From Edwardsiella tarda ATCC 15947 = NBRC 105688 (lineage in GTDB: Bacteria > Pseudomonadota > Gammaproteobacteria > Enterobacterales > Enterobacteriaceae): DNA of 64,000 bases. Each line of letters opens with the position of its first letter. Position 1 is the stretch's first letter. A program made the position numbers and the translations under genes. Where the stretch lies: NCBI RefSeq assembly GCF_003113495.2, contig NZ_CP084506.1:2046001-2110000 (forward strand). Direction: 5' to 3'. The notes below the pieces were generated by a model. The model saw only the letters and a program-made list of their open reading frames with translations. It was not told the DNA's origin and made no database searches. Of the stretch, positions 1 through 9,371 are shown in pieces.

Positions 1-2
1 AG

Positions 3-647
3 TTACAGCAATCCTGGGAAGATCGCCTTCACCCCGGTCACGATAAACTCGATCCCCAAGGCCATCAGCAACAGACCCATGATACGCGTCACCACGTTAA
101 TCCCCGTCTGCCCCAACAAACGCACCAACAGCGGCGCGGCGCGGAAGAGCAGCCAGCAGCAGAAGGCAAACAAGATGATCGCCAACGAGAAGCCCAGCAG
201 ATTCTGCCAGCCGTGGTAACGTGAACTCCAGACGATGGTCGAGCTGATGGCGCCAGGACCGGCCATCAGAGGCAATGCCAGCGGCACGACCCCCACGTTC
301 TCACGGATCGCCGTCTCCGATTTCTCCTGTTTATTCTGTTTGTCCTCCCCCAGCTTACCGCTGATCATCGACATGGCGATGGTCACCACCAGGATGCCGC
401 CGGCAATACGGAAGGAGTCGATGGAGATACCGAAGAAATAGAGGATGGAGTCGCCCAGTAGCAAGGCGATAATAAGAATGATCGCCACCGAGAGATTCGC
501 GGTCAGGTTAGTCCGATTGCGCGCCGCAACGGCCTGATAGCTGGTCATACTGATGAAGACGGGCAAGATCCCTACCGGGTTTACCAAGGCGAACAGGCCA
601 ATAAAAAATTTGATATACCCGGACAAGTCCAGCAGAGACTGACTCAC
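3..647 (-). CDS. ychE: MarC/YchE family inner-membrane protein
   Basis: This is a MarC-family (UPF0056) integral membrane protein of about 214 residues. Family members are multi-pass inner-membrane proteins of uncertain transport function; the old link to multiple antibiotic resistance is not supported for the family. The sequence is hydrophobic throughout, with a polar cytoplasmic stretch around GKLGEDKQNKQEKSE. I chose the GTG start at 647 because a GGAG motif lies 5-6 bases upstream and the N-terminus then lines up with E. coli YchE. A GTG at 659 would add four residues but has no ribosome binding site. The gene is divergent from adhE, as in E. coli. Confidence 0.9.
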   Translation of the reverse strand: MSQSLLDLSGYIKFFIGLFALVNPVGILPVFISMTSYQAVAARNRTNLTANLSVAIILIIALLLGDSILYFFGISIDSFRIAGGILVVTIAMSMISGKLGEDKQNKQEKSETAIRENVGVVPLALPLMAGPGAISSTIVWSSRYHGWQNLLGFSLAIILFAFCCWLLFRAAPLLVRLLGQTGINVVTRIMGLLLMALGIEFIVTGVKAIFPGLL

Positions 648-827
648 TATGTGCTCCACAAGTTAAAGATGATGGTCATCGCGCGCTAATGTAATAGAAA
701 TACCTGCGCCGATCTATCATCCCGCCATAGAATTTTGTCATTTAACCAGAGATGCCGCCTATCCTACTCTCCATTGTGTGCGCTACCCAGCGACGTGATT
801 TTAACCATTAATCCTGTCTTTTTTCTT

Positions 828-846
828 GTAACTAATAATCATTATC
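828..846. promoter_or_regulatory. Candidate Fur box upstream of adhE
   Basis: The 19-mer GTAACTAATAATCATTATC matches 15 of 19 positions of the classical Fur box GATAATGATAATCATTATC, with the right half perfect. It lies about 295 bases upstream of the adhE start and 180 bases from ychE. Which gene it would control is inference; the site could also be chance in an AT-rich stretch. Confidence 0.4.
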
Positions 847-883
847 AAAACAACCATGCTGAATGGAGTCAGCCTGCCGTTTT

Positions 884-899
884 CGTGACCCTAATCACA
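884..899. promoter_or_regulatory. Candidate CRP site upstream of adhE
   Basis: CGTGA-N6-TCACA matches 9 of 10 core positions of the CRP consensus TGTGA-N6-TCACA. It lies 240 bases upstream of adhE, within the presumed control region. Binding is an inference from the motif alone. Confidence 0.4.
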
Positions 900-1139
900 A
901 AACAAATACCCAAGAATGAGTAAGCTTCGTTACATCAAAAAAGATGAATTAGGGATGACCATCTTGGTAAGGTGAAACGGCTGTATGCCTGAGCGCCTTA
1001 CCTCGGAGATTAAGCTGTTTTAGCAAATTAGCAGCCCGGGCGTCGGCAATAACCCGGCAAAGGTGACACCGCCAGCTATACTTGTGTGCCTTGTGCGGCT
1101 GATTGACTAAAAAAGTTTAACATTATCAGGAGAGCATTC

Positions 1140-3809
1140 ATGGCTGTAACCAATACTGCTGAACTCGATGCGCTGGTCGCCCGTGTAAAAAACGCCCAAC
1201 GCGAGTTTGCTAACTTCTCTCAGGAACAAGTCGACAAGATCTTCCGCGCCGCCGCCCTGGCCGCTGCCGATGCCCGCATCCCGTTGGCTAAGATGGCCGT
1301 CGCCGAATCCGGCATGGGTATCGTGGAAGATAAAGTGATCAAGAACCACTTCGCCTCCGAATATATCTACAACGCCTACAAAGACGAGAAGACCTGCGGC
1401 ATTCTGTCTGAAGACGACACCTTCGGCACCATCACCATCGCCGAGCCGACTGGCCTGATCTGCGGTATCGTTCCGACCACTAACCCGACCTCTACCGCAA
1501 TCTTCAAGGCGTTGATCAGCCTGAAGACGCGTAACGGTATCATCTTCTCTCCGCATCCGCGTGCCAAGCAGGCCACCAACAAGGCGGCTGATATCGTACT
1601 GCAGGCTGCCATCGCCGCCGGTGCGCCGAAAGACATCATCGGCTGGATCGATGAGCCGTCCGTCGAGCTGTCCAACGCCCTGATGCACCACCCGGACATC
1701 AACCTGATCCTGGCCACCGGTGGCCCGGGCATGGTTAAAGCGGCCTACAGCTCCGGCAAACCGGCGATCGGTGTCGGCGCGGGCAACACCCCGGTAGTGA
1801 TCGACGAAACCGCTGACATCAAGCGTGCCGTCGCCTCCATCCTGATGTCCAAGACCTTCGACAACGGCGTCATCTGTGCCTCTGAGCAGTCTGTCATCGT
1901 GGTCGACTCCGTCTACGACAAAGTACGTGAGCGTTTTGCTACCCACGGCGGCTACATGCTGCAGGGTAAAGAACTGAAAGCCGTTCAGGACATCATCCTG
2001 AAGAATGGCGGGCTGAACGCCGCTATCGTGGGTCAGCCGGCGGCGAAGATTGCCGAAATGGCCGGTATCACCGTACCGGCTGGGACGAAGATCCTGATCG
2101 GTGAAGTTAGCGTGGTCGATGACTCCGAGCCGTTCGCTCACGAGAAGCTCTCTCCGACGCTGGCGATGTACCGTGCCAAAGACTTCGAAGATGCCGTCAG
2201 CAAGGCTGAAAAACTGGTCGCCATGGGCGGTATCGGTCATACCTCTTGCCTGTACACCGACCAAGACAACCAGGGTTCTCGCGTCAACTACTTCGGCGAG
2301 AAGATGAAGACCGCTCGTATCCTGATCAACACCCCGGCCTCTCAGGGTGGTATCGGTGACCTGTACAACTTCAAGCTGGCGCCTTCCCTGACGCTGGGCT
2401 GCGGCTCCTGGGGCGGTAACTCCATCTCTGAAAACGTGGGTCCGAAGCACCTGATCAACAAGAAAACGGTAGCGAAGCGAGCAGAAAACATGTTGTGGCA
2501 TAAACTTCCGAAGTCTATCTACTTCCGTCGCGGCGCTCTGCCGATCGCACTGGAAGAAGTGGCAACCGACGGTGCCAAACGCGCCTTCATCGTTACCGAC
2601 CGTTTCCTGTTCAACAACGGCTATGCCGACCAGGTAACCAATGTGCTGAAGGCACACGGTATCGAAACCGAAGTCTTCTTCGAAGTCGAGGCCGACCCGA
2701 CCCTGAGCATCGTGCGTAAAGGCGCCGAGCAGATGCACTCCTTCAAGCCGGATGTCATCATCGCGCTGGGCGGTGGTTCTCCGATGGATGCGGCCAAGAT
2801 CATGTGGGTGATGTATGAGCACCCGGAAACCCACTTCGAAGAGCTGGCGCTGCGCTTTATGGACATCCGTAAGCGTATCTACAAGTTCCCGAAAATGGGT
2901 GTGAAGGCGAAGATGGTTGCCATCACCACCACCTCCGGTACCGGTTCTGAAGTCACGCCGTTCGCCGTCGTTACCGATGATGCGACCGGTCAGAAATACC
3001 CGCTGGCTGACTATGCGCTGACGCCGGACATGGCTATCGTCGATGCCAACCTGGTGATGAACATGCCGAAATCCCTGTGCGCCTTCGGCGGCCTGGATGC
3101 GGTCACTCACGCCCTGGAAGCCTACGTCTCCGTACTGGCGAACGAATACTCTGACGGCCAGGCGCTGCAAGCCCTGAAACTGCTGAAAGAGTTCCTGCCG
3201 GCCAGCTACGCAGAAGGGGCGAAAAACCCGGTAGCTCGTGAGCGTGTACACAACGCCGCCACCATCGCCGGTATCGCGTTCGCCAACGCCTTCCTCGGGG
3301 TATGTCACTCTATGGCTCACAAACTGGGCTCCGAGTTCCATCTCCCGCACGGCCTGGCCAACGCCCTGCTGATCTCCAACGTCATCCGCTATAACGCGAA
3401 CGACAACCCGACCAAGCAGACCGCATTCAGCCAGTACGACCGTCCGCAGGCGCGTCGTCGCTACGCTGAAGTCGCCGACCATCTGGGTCTGAGCGCACCG
3501 GGCGACCGCACCGCGCAGAAGATCGAGAAGCTGCTGGCTTGGCTGGACAGCATCAAGGCAGAGCTGGGCATCCCGGCCTCTATCCGCGAAGCGGGCGTAC
3601 AGGAAGCCGACTTCCTGGCGAAAGTGGACAAGCTGTCTGAAGACGCGTTCGACGACCAGTGCACCGGCGCCAACCCGCGCTACCCGCTGATCGCTGAACT
3701 CAAGCAGATCCTGCTGGACACCTACTACGGTCGCGATTACGTCGAGCACGCTCAGGCGGACGACAAAGCCGTCGCAGCGAAAGCCGAGAAGAAGGCGAAG
3801 AAAGCCTAA
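1140..3809 (+). CDS. adhE: Bifunctional aldehyde-alcohol dehydrogenase AdhE
   Basis: AdhE turns acetyl-CoA into acetaldehyde and then ethanol, re-oxidising two NADH in fermentation. The 889-residue product is close to the 891 residues of E. coli. The N-terminal half is a CoA-acylating aldehyde dehydrogenase with the catalytic cysteine in GVICASEQS (about residue 246). The C-terminal half is an iron-dependent alcohol dehydrogenase with the GGGSPMDAAK nucleotide motif and the metal-binding histidine region around VCHSMAHKLGSEFHLPHG. Family members assemble into helical spirosomes. The ribosome binding site AGGAGAG precedes the ATG by 5 bases. Codon use is strongly biased, as expected for a highly expressed gene. 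A hairpin and a T-tract terminator follow. Confidence 0.98.
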   Translation: MAVTNTAELDALVARVKNAQREFANFSQEQVDKIFRAAALAAADARIPLAKMAVAESGMGIVEDKVIKNHFASEYIYNAYKDEKTCGILSEDDTFGTITIAEPTGLICGIVPTTNPTSTAIFKALISLKTRNGIIFSPHPRAKQATNKAADIVLQAAIAAGAPKDIIGWIDEPSVELSNALMHHPDINLILATGGPGMVKAAYSSGKPAIGVGAGNTPVVIDETADIKRAVASILMSKTFDNGVICASEQSVIVVDSVYDKVRERFATHGGYMLQGKELKAVQDIILKNGGLNAAIVGQPAAKIAEMAGITVPAGTKILIGEVSVVDDSEPFAHEKLSPTLAMYRAKDFEDAVSKAEKLVAMGGIGHTSCLYTDQDNQGSRVNYFGEKMKTARILINTPASQGGIGDLYNFKLAPSLTLGCGSWGGNSISENVGPKHLINKKTVAKRAENMLWHKLPKSIYFRRGALPIALEEVATDGAKRAFIVTDRFLFNNGYADQVTNVLKAHGIETEVFFEVEADPTLSIVRKGAEQMHSFKPDVIIALGGGSPMDAAKIMWVMYEHPETHFEELALRFMDIRKRIYKFPKMGVKAKMVAITTTSGTGSEVTPFAVVTDDATGQKYPLADYALTPDMAIVDANLVMNMPKSLCAFGGLDAVTHALEAYVSVLANEYSDGQALQALKLLKEFLPASYAEGAKNPVARERVHNAATIAGIAFANAFLGVCHSMAHKLGSEFHLPHGLANALLISNVIRYNANDNPTKQTAFSQYDRPQARRRYAEVADHLGLSAPGDRTAQKIEKLLAWLDSIKAELGIPASIREAGVQEADFLAKVDKLSEDAFDDQCTGANPRYPLIAELKQILLDTYYGRDYVEHAQADDKAVAAKAEKKAKKA

Positions 3810-3827
3810 TTCGACGCACCGTACCTG

Positions 3828-3891
3828 AGGCGAATGCGTGACATTCGCCTACTCGCACCACGGGCCACGTTATAACGCGGCCCGTTTTTTT
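3828..3891 (+). terminator. adhE hairpin and intrinsic terminator
   Basis: Two stem-loops follow the adhE stop. The first is AGGCGAATG/CATTCGCCT (3828-3850) without a T-tract. The second is CGGGCC/GGCCCG (3861-3884) followed directly by seven T residues, a typical rho-independent terminator. Confidence 0.85.
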
Positions 3892-4591
3892 ATTTATGGC
3901 CTCTCCCTCGCGCTGCGCTGGATTGCGGCCTCATCCTCATTCGCCCAGCCAAAGGCCTCCCGTCGCCGCTCGCTCGCCTCAGTAGTCCCCATGCTCGCCT
4001 CCCCCGACGCCTGTAGCGGCGCGGCACACTCAGCCTGCCAGCCCCCCTCTCGTCAGGGAGAGGCCTCTCAATCCGCCAACGACGCCCTACACGCGGCATC
4101 CATTGATGGCCCCCCAGGCACGCCTAGCGATGAGGACAAACGGAAACCGTCAACGATAGTGCAGGCTGAATGGCGTATAGCGTATAGCGTATAGCGGATG
4201 GCGGATGGCGGATGAGGCAACGGATCACAGCGGCATTTCCCCGGCCAAGCGCGGCCCTGCCAGTGATTTCTCATGACGCTCGCCGCCCGCCTAGTACACC
4301 GGCGCGATGACGACGCCTCGGACGGCTACGCACGTCTCGCCCTCAGGCGGAGAGCGCTCTCCGCACTCGCAGCGCTCATGGCCGCGCGATACGGCGCTTG
4401 GGCGCACATAAGCGGTGGAGATGCCTCGGGGGCACAAGAACCGCGCCAAGGAGGGGGTAAGAAGCCTGAGCGGCGTAGGCGGCGAGTAGTGGAGCCTCGC
4501 GCCTGACAAGAGATGTGCGCTGGAGAGCAGACCGCCAACCTCATCTCCAGCGCGGCGTGCTGGGGCCTACGCCCCCAGCCATATGGCAGAC
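3892..4591. other. Gene-free region between adhE and tdk, with short tandem repeats
   Basis: About 700 bases of GC-rich DNA lie here without a credible gene. Short overlapping open frames occur on both strands, but none has a ribosome binding site, a recognisable motif or an uninterrupted preferred frame. The only clear structure is the heptamer array at 4173-4214. The stretch may be decayed DNA. Confidence 0.5.
4173..4214. repeat. Two adjacent heptamer tandem arrays
   Basis: Three perfect copies of GCGTATA (4173-4193) are followed directly by three perfect copies of GCGGATG (4194-4214). The two units differ at three positions, which suggests one array that diverged and re-expanded. It lies in non-coding DNA. 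Confidence 0.85.
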
Positions 4592-5182
4592 TTATGCGTG
4601 CGGCGCAACGCCGAGCGCTTCCTTATAATGTTTACGGCAAACGGATACATAGCGCTCATTACCGCCGATGACCACCTGTTCACCATCTTTTAAGGCGCGG
4701 CCATCTTGATCCAAACGTAACACCATATTCGCCTTGCGGCCACAATGACAGATGGTTTTCAGCTCGACCAGCTTATCCGCCCAAGCCAATAAATATTGGC
4801 TACCGGGGAACAGCTCACCGCGAAAATCGGTACGCAGGCCATAGCACAACACGGGAATATCCAACTCATCCACCACGTCAGAGAGCGCCAGCACCTGACT
4901 CTTGGTCAAGAATTGGCTCTCATCCACCAACACACAATGCACACTCTGTTGCTGATGAGCCCGGCGGATCTCCTCAAACAGATCAGTCTGTTGGTTATAC
5001 AGCATCGCCGGCGAATGTAAGCCGATACGCGAACTGATCTGCCCTACCGCGTAACGGTTATCAATTTCTGCGGTGAACACCAGCGTATGCATGCCCCGCT
5101 CGCGATAGTTGTAGGAGGACTGCAACAATGCCGTAGATTTTCCTGCATTCATTGCAGAGTAATAAAAATAGAGTTGAGCCAT
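4592..5182 (-). CDS. tdk: Thymidine kinase
   Basis: Tdk phosphorylates thymidine to dTMP with ATP in the pyrimidine salvage pathway. The product has 196 residues. It shows the P-loop in [11 protein letters not shown] (residues 8-18), the Walker B-like VLVDESQFL, and C-terminal zinc ligands in ICHCGRKA and CRKHY. E. coli Tdk has CQF where this protein has SQF. I prefer the second ATG (5182) over the in-frame TTG one codon earlier because it matches the family start [17 protein letters not shown]. The gene is divergent from hns, the usual enterobacterial arrangement. Confidence 0.97.
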   Translation of the reverse strand: MAQLYFYYSAMNAGKSTALLQSSYNYRERGMHTLVFTAEIDNRYAVGQISSRIGLHSPAMLYNQQTDLFEEIRRAHQQQSVHCVLVDESQFLTKSQVLALSDVVDELDIPVLCYGLRTDFRGELFPGSQYLLAWADKLVELKTICHCGRKANMVLRLDQDGRALKDGEQVVIGGNERYVSVCRKHYKEALGVAPHA

Positions 5183-5185
5183 CAA

Positions 5186-5620
5186 AGCGCCTTAAAACGG
5201 AAAACAGTCATCAATTGTGAGGGATTCTACCATATAAGCCGCAGCGAGGGAGGCTCACTTATTCTCCGCCACCGGCAAGCAAGCGACGCAACGCCTCATG
5301 CACAATGGCTAAACAGATCCAGCAGACGCCACAGAATAATTATGGCATTATTCATGCCAATAAGTGATCAACCTAACAGTTATCCGGCTGGCGAGATACT
5401 CGAGGGGATAAGCGATGAGCGGTTCGGCAATTGACGCGCGGGACGAGCGACAAGATGCATTTATATACATGGCAAAGCGCCCCATCATCTAAAGCCCTCC
5501 CCGTAAGGCCCCATGCTTGTCTCGGTTTATATAGATAATAGGGTATAATATTAACAATTCGAGCCAAGAACATATTCGTCTCCCCCCACGAATATTTTGC
5601 TAATCTTACAAAATTCACTA
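5186..5620. other. tdk-hns intergenic region
   Basis: About 500 bases separate the divergent tdk and hns starts. The half nearest hns is AT-rich, as expected for an hns control region that binds H-NS and Fis. A second TATAAT hexamer at 5544-5549 has no well-spaced -35 box. I see no gene or RNA here. Confidence 0.5.
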
Positions 5621-5649
5621 TTGCGTTAAATAAAAGCGCACTCTATTAT
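5621..5649 (+). promoter_or_regulatory. hns promoter
   Basis: A TTGCGT -35 box (5621-5626) and a TATTAT -10 box (5644-5649) are separated by 17 bases. Transcription would start near 5657 and give a leader of roughly 33 bases, close to the short hns leader of E. coli. The assignment rests on motif and spacing only. Confidence 0.6.
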
Positions 5650-5689
5650 AAAGATGACGCCCCCACCAATATAATTTGAGATTAGGAAA

Positions 5690-6100
5690 ATGAGCGAAGC
5701 ATTAAAGATTCTTAACAACATTCGTACTCTACGCGCCCAGGCTCGCGAATGCACGCTGGAAACTCTGGAAGAGATGCTGGAGAAACTGGAAGTCGTCGTT
5801 AAAGAACGTCGCGAAGAAGAGCAGCAAGCACAAGCCGAGATCGAAGAGCGCACCCGTAAACTGCAGCAATATCGCGAAATGTTGATCGCTGATGGTATTG
5901 ACCCGAATGAGCTGTTGCAGAGCATGAATGCCAGCAAAGTCACTGGCGGTAAAACCAAGCGCGCTGCACGTCCGGCTAAATACCAGTATGTCGACGAGAA
6001 TGGCGAAACCAAGACTTGGACCGGCCAGGGCCGCACGCCTGCCGTGATCAAGACCGCAATGGAAGAGCAAGGTAAGTCTCTAGACGACTTCCTGATCTAA
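5690..6100 (+). CDS. hns: Histone-like nucleoid-structuring protein H-NS
   Basis: H-NS is the abundant nucleoid protein that silences AT-rich, often horizontally acquired DNA. The product has 136 residues (137 in E. coli). The N-terminal coiled-coil oligomerisation domain (about residues 1-65) carries the usual run of charged residues. After the linker around [15 protein letters not shown] comes the DNA-binding domain with its core motif QGRTP (about residues 112-116). An AGGA ribosome binding site precedes the ATG. A good candidate for its silencing within this window is the AT-rich fimbrial promoter region near 32 kb (inference). Confidence 0.98.
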   Translation: MSEALKILNNIRTLRAQARECTLETLEEMLEKLEVVVKERREEEQQAQAEIEERTRKLQQYREMLIADGIDPNELLQSMNASKVTGGKTKRAARPAKYQYVDENGETKTWTGQGRTPAVIKTAMEEQGKSLDDFLI

Positions 6101-6116
6101 TCCAGAATACGCCTAA

Positions 6117-6146
6117 AAATAGCCTCTCAATGAGGCTATTTTTGTT
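6117..6146 (+). terminator. hns intrinsic terminator
   Basis: The stem AAATAGCCTC/GAGGCTATTT with a 5-base loop runs into a T-rich tail, 16 bases after the hns stop codon. Confidence 0.9.
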
Positions 6147-6335
6147 TCTAGCGCCATGCCACTCCCCCACACGACCCGCCTTAGCACACCATCAAGATCT
6201 ATAATTATTTCTTCAGTTTATTTATTATTGCTCAACGCATCACCCCGTCTTAGGAAAAGTCTTATTTGTGACTTTAATCAATTAGAGGTAGTTCAACTTC
6301 GTGCTACCCAGACTTTTGTCTAGTTGCATCCTGAT

Positions 6336-6363
6336 AAAAAAAATGGCGGCCAATGGCCGCCAC
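6336..6363 (-). terminator. galU intrinsic terminator
   Basis: Read on the minus strand, TGGCGGCC-ATT-GGCCGCCA is followed by eight T residues, 15 bases after the galU stop. Confidence 0.9.
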
Positions 6364-6377
6364 GTTTATTCATCGAC

Positions 6378-7289
6378 TTACTTGCTTAAGTTAAGCGCTT
6401 TGAGCCAAGCGGCAAAATCTTTACCCAAGGCCGGATGACGCAGACCATACTCGACAAACGCCTGCATATAGCCCAGTTTATTCCCACAGTCGTGGCTACG
6501 CCCTTTCAGGTGATAAGCCTCGACGGTTTCCTTCTTCAGCAACATGGCAATAGCGTCCGTCAACTGAATCTCTTCACCGGCTCCCGGCGGGGTTTTAGAG
6601 AGTAACGGCCAAATGTCCGGAGAAAGAACATAACGCCCAACAATGGAGAGGTTAGACGGTGCTTTATCACGCGGCGGCTTTTCTACCACGGCTCTCATCG
6701 CCACGCTTTCGCCTGCGGCCAATTGTGTGCCATTACAGTCGACCACCCCATAATTAGAGACATCTTCCATCGGCACCGGCTCCACCATAATCTGGCTCGC
6801 ACCGGTAGATTCATAACGACGCAACATCTCACTCAGGTTATCGCTACTCAAATCCGCGCTATATTCGTCCAAAATAACATCTGGTAATACCACGGCGAAA
6901 GGTTCATCACCCACCAACGGATGAGCGCACAGAATGGCATGACCTAAACCTTTGGCCAGTCCCTGACGCACCTGCATAATAGTGACGTGCTTGGGACAAA
7001 TAGCCTGCACCTCGGCCAACAGCTGACGCTTAACACGCTTTTCCAGCATGGCTTCCAGTTCGAAACTGGTATCGAAGTGGTTCTCGATAGAGTTTTTAGA
7101 TGAGTGCGTTACTAAAATAATTTCATTAATACCGGCGGCAATACATTCATTGACCACGTATTGGATCAGCGGTTTATCTACCAACGGCAACATTTCTTTA
7201 GGAATTGCTTTCGTTGCCGGCAGCATGCGCGTCCCTAGCCCTGCGACCGGGATAACCGCTTTTTTTACTTTTCTCACTGACGTTGACAT
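6378..7289 (-). CDS. galU: UTP-glucose-1-phosphate uridylyltransferase GalU
   Basis: GalU makes UDP-glucose from UTP and glucose 1-phosphate, feeding LPS core, capsule, trehalose and galactose metabolism. The 303-residue protein has the nucleotidyltransferase signature [20 protein letters not shown] at residues 15-34 and [10 protein letters not shown] just after. The signature and full length match the bacterial GalU family. GAGAGAGG provides the ribosome binding site. Its position between hns and rssB is conserved in enterobacteria. Confidence 0.97.
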   Translation of the reverse strand: MSTSVRKVKKAVIPVAGLGTRMLPATKAIPKEMLPLVDKPLIQYVVNECIAAGINEIILVTHSSKNSIENHFDTSFELEAMLEKRVKRQLLAEVQAICPKHVTIMQVRQGLAKGLGHAILCAHPLVGDEPFAVVLPDVILDEYSADLSSDNLSEMLRRYESTGASQIMVEPVPMEDVSNYGVVDCNGTQLAAGESVAMRAVVEKPPRDKAPSNLSIVGRYVLSPDIWPLLSKTPPGAGEEIQLTDAIAMLLKKETVEAYHLKGRSHDCGNKLGYMQAFVEYGLRHPALGKDFAAWLKALNLSK

Positions 7290-7507
7290 ACAACCTCTCT
7301 CTACAGATGACGCATTGTTCGCCCGTCCATAACCGAACGATATGAGTACTAAACTGTCTGCGAGTATACCAGTTCGGTAATCCTACGCATTTCTTTCATC
7401 TATATTTGATATCAAGTGGATAAACAAGCGACAGCGTACAAAATAACGCCGAGCGTTAGCCGCAAGAGTAGCAGAAAATGCCGAAAAATAAGAAAGGAGG
7501 ATCGCCT

Positions 7508-8566
7508 TTATGACGACTGCGCCTGACACAATGTAGGCAAGGCATGGTGATGGTCAGGGGCGGTCAACATCAAGCGTAATTGCCCACCGCTCCCCCAGAT
7601 CTGGCACTGCCAACGGCGACTACGCAAGCACAACTGGTTCATCGGCGTACTCCCCAGCGTCCCCAACGGTACGCCGCCGTTTAGTTGCACCGTCTGCCCC
7701 TCGGCCTCCAGACAAGCATGCAGGCCTGCGGAAACCATCAGGACATTCCCCGTCAACGCATGATAGTACCCCGCCAACATCGGGAATTGCCCAATGAATC
7801 CCGCCCGCCGCAGCAACTGGTTTGCCTGCTTCAACACGGCGGCAATATGCGGTAGTGGCCGCCGATGGGTGATCATCTGTTGCTGTAATAAGCCGTTAAA
7901 GATGGCGCGCATCATCAATGCCGCCAATACGCCATACTCACTGCTACGCGTCACATCCAAACAGTAAAACGCCATCTCATGCGCTGACAGCGCGGCCATA
8001 TCCAGCACTAAACCGCAGCTGGCCGGATCGGTCAGTTGACGGTAATTGACCCGACAGCCCGCCACTACCTGCTGCACCGGTGGCTGTAACTGACGCAACA
8101 GGCGCACGGCCCGTGCGGGATCGTGCAACAACACCTCCCAATCGTGACTCAGGGCATCCTCCTCCAGCGCCAAGGAGTCAAACAACGCCGGATAGAGACA
8201 GGCCAAGAGCATCTGACGCAGACGGTCAAGGTCACGCACCGGTTTCAGCAATACATCCTTGGCCCCCAGACGCATCACGCGGGCGATGTCGCTGACCGAC
8301 TCGGTCGCCGAAATCACCACGACGGGCGTCCGCTGGCCCCGCATTCGCAGATGACGAAGAAAGTCGGCACCATCCATTTCCGGCATCGCCAGATCGCACA
8401 GGATCAGATCGGGACGATTTTGTTCATACAGGCGTAACGCCTGGCGCCCATTTTCCGCCTGCGTCACTCCGGCCCCCTGCGCCTCCAGATAGCCGCACAA
8501 CATACGGCGGAACACCGCATCATCATCGACGATCATGATCTGTTTATTGGTGAGCACCTGTGACAT
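7508..8566 (-). CDS. rssB: RssB, response-regulator adaptor for RpoS degradation
   Basis: RssB delivers the stress sigma factor RpoS to the ClpXP protease. The N-terminal receiver domain (residues 1-125) has acidic residues at 14-16, the phospho-acceptor Asp58 in LILCDLAMP, VISATE, and the conserved lysine in DVLLKPV. The C-terminal half is the degenerate PP2C-like domain and keeps family blocks such as LQPPVQQV, CRVNYRQL and GVPLGTLG. At 352 residues it is about 15 longer than E. coli RssB because of an extended C-terminus. An AGGAGGGG ribosome binding site fixes the start. Confidence 0.95.
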   Translation of the reverse strand: MSQVLTNKQIMIVDDDAVFRRMLCGYLEAQGAGVTQAENGRQALRLYEQNRPDLILCDLAMPEMDGADFLRHLRMRGQRTPVVVISATESVSDIARVMRLGAKDVLLKPVRDLDRLRQMLLACLYPALFDSLALEEDALSHDWEVLLHDPARAVRLLRQLQPPVQQVVAGCRVNYRQLTDPASCGLVLDMAALSAHEMAFYCLDVTRSSEYGVLAALMMRAIFNGLLQQQMITHRRPLPHIAAVLKQANQLLRRAGFIGQFPMLAGYYHALTGNVLMVSAGLHACLEAEGQTVQLNGGVPLGTLGSTPMNQLCLRSRRWQCQIWGSGGQLRLMLTAPDHHHALPTLCQAQSS

Positions 8567-8786
8567 GGCCGGCCCCTCCTACTCATCTGATCCTAGTGTG
8601 GTTCAATACCGGTACGAATGCCCTGACGGCCAGTAAAAATATTCTATACTGCGCGATTTAACGCACTTTTCATAAAATCAGAATTAACTTATTCAGCATT
8701 ATTATTAGTTATTATGATCAGCATAGAGTCCTCGCGCTATTATGCTCATCTTTTCTCACCAATAGTTGCAAATGGTTATAGCTATG

Positions 8787-9266
8787 ATGTCACCGATCGC
8801 CCACACCGCCCCCTGCCCCTGTGGCAGCACACTCACCTTCGCCGCGTGCTGCGCGCCACGCCTCGATGGCTCACTCCCGGCCAGTACCCCGGAACAGCTG
8901 ATGCGCTCGCGTTATAGCGCCTTTGTGACCCACAATGCCGACTATCTGATCGCCAGCTGGCATCCCGATTGTGGCATGGCGGCCGAACGCGCGGCCATCT
9001 GCGCCAGCTTCGCCGATACCGAATGGCTGGGGTTACGCATTATCGCCTGCTCGCCGGGTCAGAACGAACACGAAGGCTATGTCGAATTTATCGCCCGTTT
9101 CCATACTCCCTCAACTAATAGAAACGGCGCAATTCACGAGCGTTCACGTTTTCTGAATCTGCATCACACTTGGTACTATGTCGACGGGCCCCGGCCGGAG
9201 GTAGGACGTAACGACCCCTGTCCCTGCGCCAGTGGGAACAAATATAAAAAATGCTGCGGACGCTAG
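8787..9266 (+). CDS. ychJ: YchJ, SEC-C motif protein
   Basis: This small UPF0225 protein of about 159 residues has a cysteine-rich SEC-C zinc motif at each end: [13 protein letters not shown] near the N-terminus and the longer [15 protein letters not shown] at the C-terminus. The central part is an NTF2-like domain that retains MRSRYSAFV and RSRFL. Its function is unknown. The frame opens at a TTG (8766), but the tandem ATGs at 8784 and 8787 fit the family start better. The ribosome binding site is weak for all choices. It lies just upstream of purU, as in E. coli. Confidence 0.9.
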   Translation: MSPIAHTAPCPCGSTLTFAACCAPRLDGSLPASTPEQLMRSRYSAFVTHNADYLIASWHPDCGMAAERAAICASFADTEWLGLRIIACSPGQNEHEGYVEFIARFHTPSTNRNGAIHERSRFLNLHHTWYYVDGPRPEVGRNDPCPCASGNKYKKCCGR

Positions 9267-9371
9267 GCAGAGTCCCGCCACCGTGCGGCGCAACGGTGCC
9301 GATCGGCGGCGCTTAGGCGCCATGGCGGGGTGTGCCCGGCCACCACGGCGACACAACAAGGATGCAAACCT

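Larger units (their letters stand above)
660..1139. other. ychE-adhE divergent regulatory region
   Basis: This 480-base gene-free stretch separates ychE from adhE, similar in size to the long adhE control region of E. coli. It holds a Fur-box-like site (828-846) and a CRP-like site (884-899). The last ~40 bases before the adhE start, including the CAGGAGAGC ribosome binding site, are nearly identical to the E. coli adhE leader. A 62-codon open frame at 735-923 has no ribosome binding site or recognisable product and I do not count it as a gene. Confidence 0.6.

Noticed and set aside
735..923. A 62-codon frame between ychE and adhE
   Set aside because: There is no ribosome binding site, and it runs across the candidate Fur and CRP sites in the control region.
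1107..3749. An 880-codon open frame antisense to adhE
   Set aside because: It mirrors the biased codon use of adhE, has no recognisable domain, and the sense frame is an unmistakable full-length AdhE.
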